From Bryoerythrophyllum caledonicum (lineage: Eukaryota > Streptophyta > Bryopsida > Pottiales > Pottiaceae), in assembly GCA_963971425.1 (NCBI GenBank), contig OZ020518.1, positions 9,031,989 through 9,095,988 of the forward strand: a DNA stretch of 64,000 bases, given 5' to 3'. The translations under genes were made by a program, and so were the position numbers. Below the pieces are notes generated by a model, which was not told the DNA's origin, made no database searches, and worked only from the letters and a program-made list of their open reading frames with translations. This document shows, piece after piece, positions 38,801 through 49,285 of the stretch (within the stretch, counting starts at the first letter, position 1; each line of letters opens with the position of its first letter).

Positions 38801-39069
38801 CCACTTTTGAATGCATGCTCCTTGGTTGCTAAGCCCACCACATCTCCTCTTTCAGAAAGCAATTCTACTGCCCTTTCCAATTCACGTGTTGTGATTCCAA
38901 CAGATCTCTGTTGAATTTGCCTTGCATGTGTTGCTCGTACTAATCGAGCCCCCACAGAGCTATTGGAATGCATATTATTCCTTTGGATGTGTGGCCGTAT
39001 CGAAGGAGTCTGAATCGTGCAGCTCTCCATTACCACTATTGAAAAAATAGGAACATTATGGCTGCACAT
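35821..39069 (-). pseudogene. DUF7869-like, RNase-H-fold transposase-like protein
   Basis: One gene in several broken frames, about 1060 codons from ATG 39069. The N-terminal part is variable, then come a Cys motif GCKHNC and LRDVPARYLLDMQYNAW (38270-38200), KQVCNVCYALGVGYSQRRFK (38070-38010) and CYHCWEYKCAMEG. The core follows: IIVDGMNQN (37490), KTHLCGALVHG, QTDNCTRENKN (37240) and FFIVGHTHKDIDQRFS (37140). D-, D- and GHT(H)xDID motifs in this order match DUF7869-type proteins, which I believe have a DDE/RNase-H-like fold. The C-terminus has a barrel-like segment (GGVRFYVGKVIEEGKN). Breaks are TAG 38463-38461, TGA 38159-38157, TAG 37511-37509, TAA 36341-36339, and frameshifts near 38350 and 36150. 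The family assignment is from memory. Confidence 0.62.
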
Positions 39070-39248
39070 TAGTCAAAATACATGTACTAATTGTTAACCC
39101 TCAAAGCACCATTCATTTGATAAAAGATATGTTTCTAAACACATATTCATTGTTCAAAATATGATGATGATATTGGACCTTTTGATAAAACAACTTTGAA
39201 ATGAAAAAATTAAGAACTTGTAGAGCATGAACTCCTTGCACAGAGTCT

Positions 39249-40199
39249 TTAACCTTGAAAGTACAATGACAGTCCTACACCAAAAACACTTCAAAATTGT
39301 TGGATTCTAGTGCAATGAACAAAAAAGGAAACAAAAACTTTTATTTCTAGTTTTGACCGTAGGATCTCAATTAAGACTTATTAAGTAATATGCAAATAAA
39401 ATTTCATAAACTTTGACCGCACGGATTGAAAGATAATAGTGTTTGAAGTCAAGCATGTGGTTCATTTTCTTCCTTGCGTGCAGTGGATCAACAGACTTTG
39501 ACTTCACTCCGTATCAAATTTTTGCACTACACAAGGTCTAAATCCATAACCATCTTGTTAAGCATGATGTTAGTTCCTTGTAAACCATTTTTTAGTGGTA
39601 GAGGACGGGTGTAGCATATTCAAAACAATTGTGCAAGGAGTGGAAGTTCGGAATTTATTAATTCACATTGTAATTTTTGTGAACTTAATATGTTTTAGAT
39701 TCGTAATCCAAATGGTCAATAAGAAGGTTTACACCACATATTGTTGTGGAAAAAATAAAAAGTGAAAAATAAAAAGATATCTAGGTTTTATTTGGAAAAC
39801 AAGAAGTTTTTTTGGTACCTTGCCCAACACTGACTAACAATGTGTGAAAATGTTTGATTTGGGTTGATATGCTATTTTAAACTAAAGACAAGAACTTATT
39901 TTGACAACATCAAGGGAAATAATATTATTTTTGAGTACGGAAAATCTCACAATCAACAGAGTGTCTTAGGAAAAGTTTTTTGAGGTGCCCAACTTGCCCG
40001 CTCATCCCATTTGAAATTTAAAACCCTAAAACTTTTTGATCTAATGTCCAATTTAGGTAAAAATTGTTTACCCACTAAGGTTTTGGTAATTCCTTTCTAT
40101 AGTAAAATTTTCAAAGAGGAATGTTGGAAATTGACACCATAGAAACCTGACCGAACTTTCAACAAGCCCATTTTTTACACTTGATCCATTAGTAGTTAA
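39249..40199 (-). mobile_element. Family R piggyBac-like MITE, copy 3
   Basis: Full-length inverted copy of 13144-14096 (951 against 953 bp). It is bounded by TTAA at 39249-39252 and 40196-40199. The 3' terminal repeat has decayed. It sits between the two genes of the 12.5-kb element, so it inserted into that element. Confidence 0.72.
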
Positions 40200-41500
40200 A
40201 TATGCTACACATCTTTTGCATTCATAAACATTGGTGTATAACGGAACTAATCATTCTTCACATGATGATAATGAACCTTAATCATGTGATGCAATCTTTT
40301 GAATCGAAGTGAACTGAAACGAAGGGAATCCACTGAACCTAGGGAAGAAAATGAACCATGTCATCTATTTGCTATAACTAACACCATTGGAACTTGTTAC
40401 AATCGCTAATAAAAGAAAGGGTTTGTACATCCACATAAAGGTTATTCTACAAACAACATAATACAAAAGATCAATCAAGAATCAATCTTAAACTTGTATA
40501 AAAATAAGTGCTTACCTCAAGATACATTGCAGGTGTTAGGGGTACACACACTGATGCTTGATGGCGTTCAACATTATATCACCATTCCGTCGTTGTTGTT
40601 GGACATGTTTTTCAACCCTTCCCACTTTACCTACACATGCATAAAGTTTATATGGTAAACTATGTGATAAGAAAATCCTATATGTACCTTCGTATTACAT
40701 ATAGCCCAAAATTTTAGTATAATATATTAAAAAATTTAACATAAGGAGAAACAAAGCAAAAGGTCCAAAGTTTTTAAAGTCAAATTCTGACTAGTAAACT
40801 TGTGGCACAAGGTTCCAACATGGATATAAGGTTTCTTTGCAAACCCTAGAGGTCTCTTCTCTTCCCACTTTCTACAATGAGTTCTCTTGCAATCAAAACC
40901 TCAGTCATGTGCATTTTTACTTCATTCACTGATTTCTATCAGATTTGTTTGTACTGCATAGATTGGAGGAGGAATTTTGCACATCGAGGAGAATTTTACT
41001 TCAGTAAGCTCGCTAGGGCTAAAGTACCTCATGGTGTTAACCACCAGGGTGAGAAAACGACACAGTTTCAGAGTCCCAGAGCATTCAACCCACTATTGCA
41101 GGTCATGCAACCATTGCAAGCTTACACTTGGTAAGCTTCTGACTTCTTCGCTTCAATGCTCAATACGAGGTTACAATACTGTAAGTTCATCTGATACTAG
41201 TATTTGAGCACACACATGGACACCAACTTTGATATGATCAAAATCGCAAATTCCACAAAAGTTGAATGATTACAGATTATAGATGTCAACAACTCGTGAG
41301 TGCAACCTATATACTACAGAAGTAATGAAACCAAAACCACACTGAACTGAAGTCAAGTAGTAATTGCTCGTAGAATGGCACTAGTAGCTCGTAGTATGGC
41401 ACTAGCACTACCTGAAATCCTAGCCGCCACAACCAAACCCTAGCCGCCTAAACATAATCCCGTGGAGTTCGCGAGACGCCTCATGGAGTAATTGTAGACT
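40200..41500. other. Gene-free stretch inside the 12.5-kb element
   Basis: 40200-40360 resembles another family R interior (CTACAC, GGTGTATAA and GATGATAATG blocks). The rest shows short open frames without recognisable content. Confidence 0.45.
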
Positions 41501-41640
41501 AGAGGTGTGCGCGCGCACACCCCCTACTGCTGGTGCTCCTCCATCCACCATAACCGTGCAAGTTCGAAGGTGCGCGCGCATAACTCCTACTGCTGGTGCT
41601 CCTCCATCCACCATATCCGTGCAAGTTCAAAGATGCGCTG
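41501..41640. repeat. Tandem duplication of about 68 bp next to a GTGTGCGCGCGCACAC palindrome
   Basis: Two units with CTACTGCTGGTGCTCCTCCA and TCCACCAT...CCGTGCAAGTT. The first is preceded by the palindrome GTGTGCGCGCGCACAC (41505-41520), the second by a degraded version, GTGCGCGCGCAT. Confidence 0.8.
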
Positions 41641-41781
41641 CAAGAGGAGATCAAGGAGCTGATGAACACATAGGTGGTGGAGCGCAACGAGAAGGAGAAG
41701 CACAAATTCAAGTTAAGAAGAAGCACGAATTCGAGATAAGGTAACTAGGACAAAACTTTGTTCATTGGTTAGATTATATGG

Positions 41782-41981
41782 NNNNNNNNNNNNNNNNNNN
41801 NNNNNNNNNNNNNNNNNNNNNNNNNNNNNNNNNNNNNNNNNNNNNNNNNNNNNNNNNNNNNNNNNNNNNNNNNNNNNNNNNNNNNNNNNNNNNNNNNNNN
41901 NNNNNNNNNNNNNNNNNNNNNNNNNNNNNNNNNNNNNNNNNNNNNNNNNNNNNNNNNNNNNNNNNNNNNNNNNNNNNNNNN
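41782..41981. other. Assembly gap (200 N)
   Basis: Exactly 200 unknown bases, a conventional placeholder size. Open frames drawn through it are meaningless. The true distance between the flanks is unknown. Confidence 1.
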
Positions 41982-42218
41982 CCTACCTGCGCGGCGCGGC
42001 CTTTCAACAAAAATTGGTCCTCAATCATGACCTCTCTCAACTTCAAAGCCATCTCTCCCAAATCCTAGCCGCCCACATCTCCTCTCCTCCCTCACAACTC
42101 TTCTCTCCCCACCCTCCGCCCTCACAAGCCTTCATTGTCTCCGTCTTCCTAACCCTACAAACTCTCTCTCCTCTCCTCCAAACTCTCACACTCACAGCCT
42201 CCCTCTCAACAACTGCCA

Positions 42219-42385
42219 GGGGTGTGCGCGCGCACACCCCTCCTTGGACTAACCAAAGGTGGAAGGATTGATACCCTCTAAACGAAAACCCTAATTGATA
42301 CCCTAACATAATACCTAGGTTGATAACCGGGTTGTGGTACCCAGGGATTCATACCCTGGTGGTGATACCCTCGCTATTGATACCC
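42219..42385. repeat. Second GC palindrome followed by GATACCCT-rich DNA
   Basis: GGGGTGTGCGCGCGCACACCCC (42219-42240) is a perfect 22-bp palindrome with the same core as 41505-41520. From 42270 to 42385, TGATACCCT-like units recur about eight times with irregular spacing. Confidence 0.8.
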
Positions 42386-42432
42386 AAAGTTCCATAGTTC
42401 ATAAATGGTGTAGAGAATATCTCAACCAAAAC

Positions 42433-43160
42433 TCGTTAAAAATGGTTGTTTTAGTGCAATTAGCTTGGATGTAAAAATAAAGTTTTTTTTGTAGTTTTAA
42501 CCGTAGGATCTCAGTAACGACTTATCAAATAATATACTCTCAAAATTTCATAAAGTTTGACCGCACGGATTAAAAGATTATAATGTTTGAAGCAGAGAAA
42601 AGGCTTATTTTCTTCCCTGCGTTTACTGGATCAGCAGACTTTGACTTCAATTAGTGTCCAATTTTTGCACTATAAAAGGTCTCAATTAATTACCATAATG
42701 TTAAGCATGATGTAAGTTTTCTATATACCGATTTTGAGAGGTAGACAAGGAGTGTAGCATATTCAAAAAAATTGTGCAATGAGTGGAGGTTTAAAATTCT
42801 CAATTTGCGTTATATTTTTTTGTGAACTTGATATTGTTTGAAATGAGAATCCAAATGGTCAATAAGAAGTTCTACATCACATAATGCCGTAGGAAAAATC
42901 AAAAGTGCATCATACAAAGATCTCAAAGTTTTATGTGGAAAGGTAGAAGTGTTTTTGGTACCTTGGCCGAAAATGTGTGACAATGTGTGAAAATAATAGA
43001 CTTGGATTGATATGCTATTTCACCAAAGAACTAACAACATGCTTGATACAATGGTATTGGATTTAGATCTTCTGTAGTGCAAAAGTTTTAGAGGTAGACA
43101 AGGGGTGTAGCATGTTCAAAAAAATTGTACAATGAGTGGTGGTTCAAAAATTCTTATTCC
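42433..43160 (-). mobile_element. Family R MITE, truncated copy 4
   Basis: Same orientation as 39249-40199 and collinear with it (TTTGACCGCACGGATTAAAAG, GTGTAGCATATTCAAAA, and other blocks) but without TTAA ends. The last about 120 bp (43040-43160) repeat part of its own interior. Confidence 0.6.
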
Positions 43161-43216
43161 ATACTAATAGTAACTATCGTTTTGTAATGATATAGAGGTT
43201 TTTTGAGTGTTGCGTT

Positions 43217-46200
43217 ATGGCACCACCAAATATTGATAGAATCTGGGAGAGCCACGGCTGGTGGATCGCGGAAGTGGATGAGTCAAACGCCTTCTTGTGG
43301 ATGACGGATTATCTGTTTGAGCTGGGGAAGCGTACATTGGCGTTGGGAAAGAGTTTTGGCAAAATCCAAGCAATCACTCTTCGACGTGATGATATGGTAT
43401 ACGTTACTTGCGCACTGGGTCCAGGTCAATCGAAGGTGAAGACTTCTCTTTCGAAGAAGTTGCTTCTTGCACCTATTCCTTAGAATCTTCTTCAAAATCC
43501 AGGTCAAGTGAAATTCCTCAAATCATTACAGACGTTTTGGTTGAATATCTCTCTTGCGGTACGTACTGCTAGAGACAATAACGTCTTAGCCTGTTTAGCG
43601 TTATCATCGGAGATGGTGCTAAAGGCTAAGAAGATTATGGAGGAACATATCAGATATGAGGCATTTCGGGAGAGGGATCCATCACATGCGACAATTCAAG
43701 CCCCACCAACGGAACCAGAAGAAACAAAAATTTATCGAGTTCTTGCTGAGCCGTTGCAACTGGATTGGCAACCACTGGAGGGGCGGAGGGGAAATGAGGG
43801 CCAACATCCCTCTACAACTTCTGAGGTACAAACATTACCTAATCATCCATTAACGAGTAGACGTCCCACAAAGAGGCCACGGCGTGTTGAGAGTGATGTA
43901 GCTTCTGGTTCAAGAGAAGGCCCATCAAGTTTGAATCCAAGCGGGAGGAGGTTGATTGGGAGAAGTGTAAGATCGGGTGGCAGGGTTCCTAGGTCGGGGC
44001 TCAAGACGTCTGATGGTCATTGTAAGGCCCCTACATCTACTCCGGGAGATTTAGCTGATTTGTCAGCCATGGGGCCGGAGGAGGAAGATTTTCACAACCT
44101 TCCAGACAGTATACCACAGGATTTTGAAGACAATGCGGAGATACCACAGGATATTTCTACTTCAATGTATTTAAAAGCATCAGTGCCTACAATGGAGGAG
44201 ATTGATAAAAGATCAGTGTGGGGAATTTGGTGTTTAAGGCACACATAGACCGCATTGTCTCTGTGGAGATCCGGAAACGAACCACCGGGTTTTATCACAA
44301 AAGAGGGTCATAGAAGTATTTAATCGCTTAAGAGACCCAGAATCCGTGACTCAGATGAGTAGATTGGTACTTCGACCGATCAGATACATTGTGCATACTA
44401 CCACCGATGATGGTGTCGTTGAGAAGGAGGAGCTGCCATTTCCGTTGGTAGGTACCGCACGAGAGTTTGAGCGCATGTTCATTGCACACAGGAGTGCTTC
44501 TGCACAGGGTTCTATGGGAACTCAGTATTCTTGGCTTCAAGATCATATCATTTGGGAACCGGCGGATGGACAACACATAGTAGCAGCTTGTAAGTTTGCA
44601 CAGCAGCAGTGGAGAGATGGTACTATGCCTGTAAATGAGTACCTGGACACGATCGAGCGGCGGAACGCCTCTTTTTTGGTGTATGATGATCGCCGCTTTT
44701 ACATTGAGAAGTCTATGCGGATCAATGTGGCGGAGTTCTAGAGACATTCATATTTTACCATGGAGGAGGATTTGAGGAAGCTCCTTCAGATTCGGGATCT
44801 TTACGGAAGGCCTGATAGCACACTACGTGCGGACGATGCACGCAAGGCTGTTGCTTTGGTGAGTGCGGCAAGTACAGTGCATAAATTACCCCAGGGGTAT
44901 GGAGTTGTCACGGTGAAGAGGTTGTCCAAAAACATGAAGGATCTGACCAATCATGTATGGAATCCGAGCAATGACTGCTTCGAAGCTATCATTCAAGTAT
45001 GCAAGGACTACGAAGATAGCATTCTCTTTTACAGCAAGGAGGAAGAGGACAAGTGGAAGGCCATGGCGAGGAAGAAAGAGCTGGATTCAAATGTGGACGT
45101 ACGACCAACAAGAAAGGAGATGACCCATAATTGATTGAGGCCATTAGGTAGGGTTCCGAATCCATATTATCTTCATTTGGCAAAGTCTGCTGCAGCGAAG
45201 CCGGTGAGGGAGGATGGAGTAAGACCTCGTCAAGCATATTACTTCGACGGTGTTAAAGACAAGAATCCACATCCTCGTACAATTGCCGGTGTGGTTGACC
45301 GATATCAAAGACGAGAAGTTGTGATGAATTCCATCCGTTGATTGATGGTGGAGAACAAGGAAAGTACACTTGATTCAATGGAGGAGTTTTTTCGTATCCA
45401 TGTAGGGAAGTATTTTCCAAGGAGTAATACACAACTTGATACCTTTGGGAAGCTTTTGAATGTTGCCACGAAAAAAACTTGGACTGCTCCTGTGCGGGGG
45501 AAGGTGTCTAAATTGGAAGACATAGGCTACCTCATCCCCCCTTCCATCAGGTTTCATTATGGTGACATTGCAGCATGGGGGCGTGGATACATTGGACTAT
45601 CCGTGGATGTGGGAGGATTGGCTACTACTAATTGGGAATGGCAGATGGAAGTCAAGAGGCCAGGGCAGAGCGACACAAAGAATTTTCTTTCAGTTCCGTG
45701 TAGAAGAGGGTTATTCCACACTGACTACATAGAGTTGGGGAAACCATGTTTGTAGTTGATTGATTGTCGACGTGGCGGTGGAAGGCATGGAGATGGTCAT
45801 TGGGGAGACGCCCAGTTATCCGCAGCTTTTGCACAGCTGGCATTATGGATGGCAAATATTGAACCATGGAACGTCATCTTCTTGTTACCAGCGGCCGTAT
45901 ATGCCAACGAAGAGTTTTTCACGAAGGTGAAGCTTCCAGAGGGATGTACTATGCGACGTGGATGTTGGGCATTTGATCCCAACTCGGTTAATCTCTATAC
46001 TCTTGATTTTACAGAGAATGGGCGTGTGGAGCAAGTCGTACAACCGATTGGCAATATTGTGATTTGTATGCAGCACCCTGTGGCTACATCTCTTGGCCCG
46101 AACTATGTTTCTGGAGATGTTCCACTTCCACTTGTTCTCTTGGATCACTGGAGTGAGGCACGCCAACCCTCTGAAGTTGATTCACTTGAGAGATCTCCAT

Positions 46201-47180
46201 CAAAGTTGGCAAGACTAGTGGGCTCATACTTGCCCCGTGGTTGGGGTTTAGTGGCGTGTAACATATCTAGGGCCATTCCCACGATCCTTGAAGGAGATTT
46301 CCAGGGATCTCAGGTTTTCATCATTGACGATTGTATAGTCAGAGTTTCATTCTTGTACAATGAGTTGTCTAATAATTTCCAAAGACAACTGTTAGTCAGG
46401 ACTGGTGGAACAAGTATTGGTTGCAACATCATACCTGAGACTGAAGAGGCGGTTGGTGGAGTGAGGAATGAAGAGGACAATGAGGATGGAGGTGGTTTAC
46501 ATGAAAGATTGCCACGTTCACGTACCACTGAAGATTTTTCATCTCGCAGTGGTTCAGACGTCGATGAGGATGGAGTGAACCAGTCTCCTCCAAGAGAGAG
46601 AATTTCATCGACACAGCGGACGGTGAGAGATACTTCAGGGGAGACGTCTGCACCACCTACAGAGAGGATGCAAGATACAGGTGTAGTAGATGTTAGTTTG
46701 GCGGCAGGGGCAGGAGGGGGGCGTACATTTGATGGTCCTAGGCTGGAGGTGGAGGAAGAAGGATTGGATTCATGTAAATTTTTTTCGGAGTAGAGGAGGA
46801 TTCCACAGCCTTCCATGCCTTCTCAAACAGAGCCTGTATCGGAGACACAAGAGAGGTTCTGAGGTACTCAGAGTGATACCGGACCAAGTTTGTCTTCCGT
46901 TCCAAGATCTAGCGTATCCGAGGACATCATTGCATTTCAGAGGGCCTTCTCATCAGAGCGAGAGATGTCCTTCAATGCAGAGGATGGCTTTTTCTATAAT
47001 GATGACAGGGTAAGGCATACACGGGAGGGTGTTCCTGGCAATTACCGATTTGTGGAGTGTGCGTCCATTGGCATCGAAGATGTGGGAGATCGTCCAGTGG
47101 AGGATCATGAACTATCTGCTATGGTAGGTAGCGCCATTGGACACGTGGAGGGAGTCGTTCCGCCAGAAGATGAGTTGTGA
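43217..47180 (+). pseudogene. Large element-borne protein of unknown function
   Basis: The frame from ATG 43217 to about 44240, and after one frameshift (44210-44240) the frame to TGA 47178-47180, encode about 1310 residues. Seven in-frame stops interrupt it: TAG 43481, TAG 44739, TGA 45132, TGA 45339, TAG 45753, TAG 46791 and TGA 46860. Between stops it is fully open and protein-like. The N-terminus holds WESHGWWIAEVDESNAFLW. A basic Ser/Arg linker (43840-44000) has PTKRPRR, a likely nuclear signal. The most globular part (45480-46170) includes LIPPSIRFHYGDIAAWGRGY, HWGDAQLSAAFAQLALWM and PWNVIFLLPAAVY. The C-terminus is acidic and Ser-rich. I do not recognise the family. Its place opposite a transposase-like gene suggests an accessory transposition, DNA-binding or anti-silencing role, which is inference only. 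Confidence 0.6.
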
Positions 47181-47746
47181 GCCGTGGAGCTATATACTAT
47201 AGTAGAGCATCCACACAGTTTAGGTGGCAAGTACATTAGTATAATGCAGTTTGAGATGTGTCTATCGTTCGGTTGGTGGTATATATTTATTTATTGGGTG
47301 GTCCATATGATATGTTTGATTTTAGAATTCCTCAGCAATAGTGTGGAATTGCTTGATTATGTATGTTTTTGCATTATAAAATACAGTGAGGTACTTTACA
47401 CTGTCTTAGGAATTTGCATATGTATTTTTGTATGTCTTACACATTGTATTTGTAGTGCAGTACTCTAAAATCCTGTAATAACTCATAACACATTTATAAT
47501 TTCTTTGGGCACATGATCATAATTTTGTAGCAGGATTTGCAAACTATAGTAGAAATCATATATTTTCTAAAAAAAGGTAGCGAATGTAAAAAATATATTA
47601 CTGATATAAACATGAAGATGCCAATGTATGACACGACAAACACCAAATTTTTTTGACAAAAAACATACTAAACTTTTGCCAAATTTTGATTTTTAAAAAA
47701 GTTGTGAACAAATCATTTGCGGCTTTCTACCAGCAACCAGTGCACT
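47181..47746. other. 3' non-coding region of the 12.5-kb element
   Basis: AT-rich, with no gene after the stop at 47180. The last about 50 bp are weakly inverted-similar to 35280-35330. Confidence 0.5.
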
Positions 47747-48026
47747 TGGCTAAGTGCATAATTGCTTAATTGCGTATTCAATATGTATCTTGTGTGTGTA
47801 GAAGAGGTTGTCTATGAAAGTTGTATACAATGGACATTGGATGATAGTTGAATTTAGATTACTAATTTTGAATCACAATTTAGACTCCTCAATTGATTGT
47901 AATGACTTACCAAAATCAAATATGACCTATGCAGATAATATATAAGTCTCATGCGATTACAATGATGATGTCAACAACTCATTAACTCATAAAAAACAAA
48001 ACAACAAAACAAAGGGTCGACACGGT

Positions 48027-49285
48027 TGTTGCAAGTGCATCCCCTTGAGTGTTTTAAGTGCTAAAACACCCCTTGTGGTGACTTGTGTATTGTTCCAGGG
48101 ATTTAAGTGAAGTTAGCTAGATTAGGATAATCGGATTATTACTCCTTCTACTCTTCTTCTTACTGTTCTTATTCAATCAGGTCCAATCCGGTCACCTCAC
48201 CTTTCCGGTTATCCGGATTGCCTCTCCCCACTTCCTGTTTCCGGAAATGAATTCGGATCCAGGAATATCAAACCACACGCAAAAGTAATCAACTCTAGTT
48301 TTTCCTCATGACGTTAGCTATCGGAGGACGTGTCTTATTTGGAGAGGGAAGGTGTACAAAACTTTCCCCTCGTAGATTAGAGTGGTCAAAGATTCCACTA
48401 TCAATCCTAACAACTCCTACACATAACAAACACACACATTAGGGTGGTGTCTACCTCCTCACAATTGTAGGGACGTTGCCGGACAGCCAGTCGAGCAAGA
48501 AGTATTCTAATCCTTTGCTTACTACAACGATGGGATTCCAAGAGAATACAGATCCGATTATGACTAGTCACGGTTTCCAACCCTCTCGCGGAATCCCAAA
48601 GAAACACGAATCCCTCACCTCTCCTTTCCATTGCAATCTAGGCTTCCAAAGGTTACTCAACCATTTCCAAATTGGGTACGTCCGTGACAAAGACCACTTC
48701 GAAGCTTACTAAAAAAGAGATAGAAAGGTGTCAAGATTAAGGACACAAACTTAACATAAAAAATGGACGGCGCATCTCATACAACCGTAGAGAACGGTGT
48801 TCTGTAGTAGAGTGCTTGCAAACCCTCTTCCTAATACTAAGATGACGAGAGCCGGATTCTAGATGCAGCGGCGGCCATGCAAGGGGTCCAACCTACACAC
48901 CAAAATCCAAGTAGCCCGGGTCCCCAATTTCCCAACGCTCTCACGATTAGATCAACTAACAAGACCCTAATAGCCTCGCAACTAACAACTAAATACTCTC
49001 CCTTTGAGAGAAAAATTCGGAAACCTTACGATGAGCATCGTGGACACCTCATTTCCATGATGTCCACCTGTCCACTAGCAAAACGGTCCCTCACAACTGG
49101 CCAGTCACTTTCTAACTACCACCGACCAAATCCGAAAGTTACAAATCAGATCCACCTTTCCCGAAACAAGTTCCGATTCCGGGTAAAAATCCTAACTACC
49201 GGATCAACGCCGTGACCGTTTAACACTACCTCTACACTTCTAACTTCCTATGACTAGTTCCTTGAGCTTAAAACAAGGCTTGGCC
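48027..49285 (-). mobile_element. Family-G element 3' non-coding region (copy C)
   Basis: It begins TGTTGCAAGTGC, sharing the first ten bases with the terminus of copy B, and precedes (on the reverse strand, follows) the gene at 49286-51082. ACGGT flanks it on the left (48022-48026). The same pentamer at 53487-53491 follows a CA and is a possible but weak target duplication for a C+D insertion. Confidence 0.5.

Larger units (their letters stand above)
35248..47778. mobile_element. Candidate 12.5-kb two-gene DNA transposon
   Basis: The outer 26 bp at 35254-35279 (CAATTAAGCAATTATGCACT...) and the reverse complement of 47747-47772 differ at one position. The match extends outward to 35248 and 47778 with two more mismatches and is bracketed by CAAT (35244-35247, 47779-47782), a possible 4-bp target duplication. 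Weaker inverted similarity continues about 50 bp inward. Between the ends lie a reverse-strand DUF7869-like gene (39069-35821) and a forward-strand unknown gene (43217-47180), head to head. The interval between them holds family R MITEs and the assembly gap. Both genes are decayed. That the two genes share one element is inferred from the terminal repeats. Confidence 0.6.

Noticed and set aside
41765-42271. Open frames running through the assembly gap
   Set aside because: They consist largely of unknown residues and are artefacts of the 200 N.
43217-47180. Stop-codon reassignment or programmed readthrough in the unknown gene
   Set aside because: The two host genes use the standard code, and a frameshift is also present. 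Decay from CAG/CGA explains the stops more simply.
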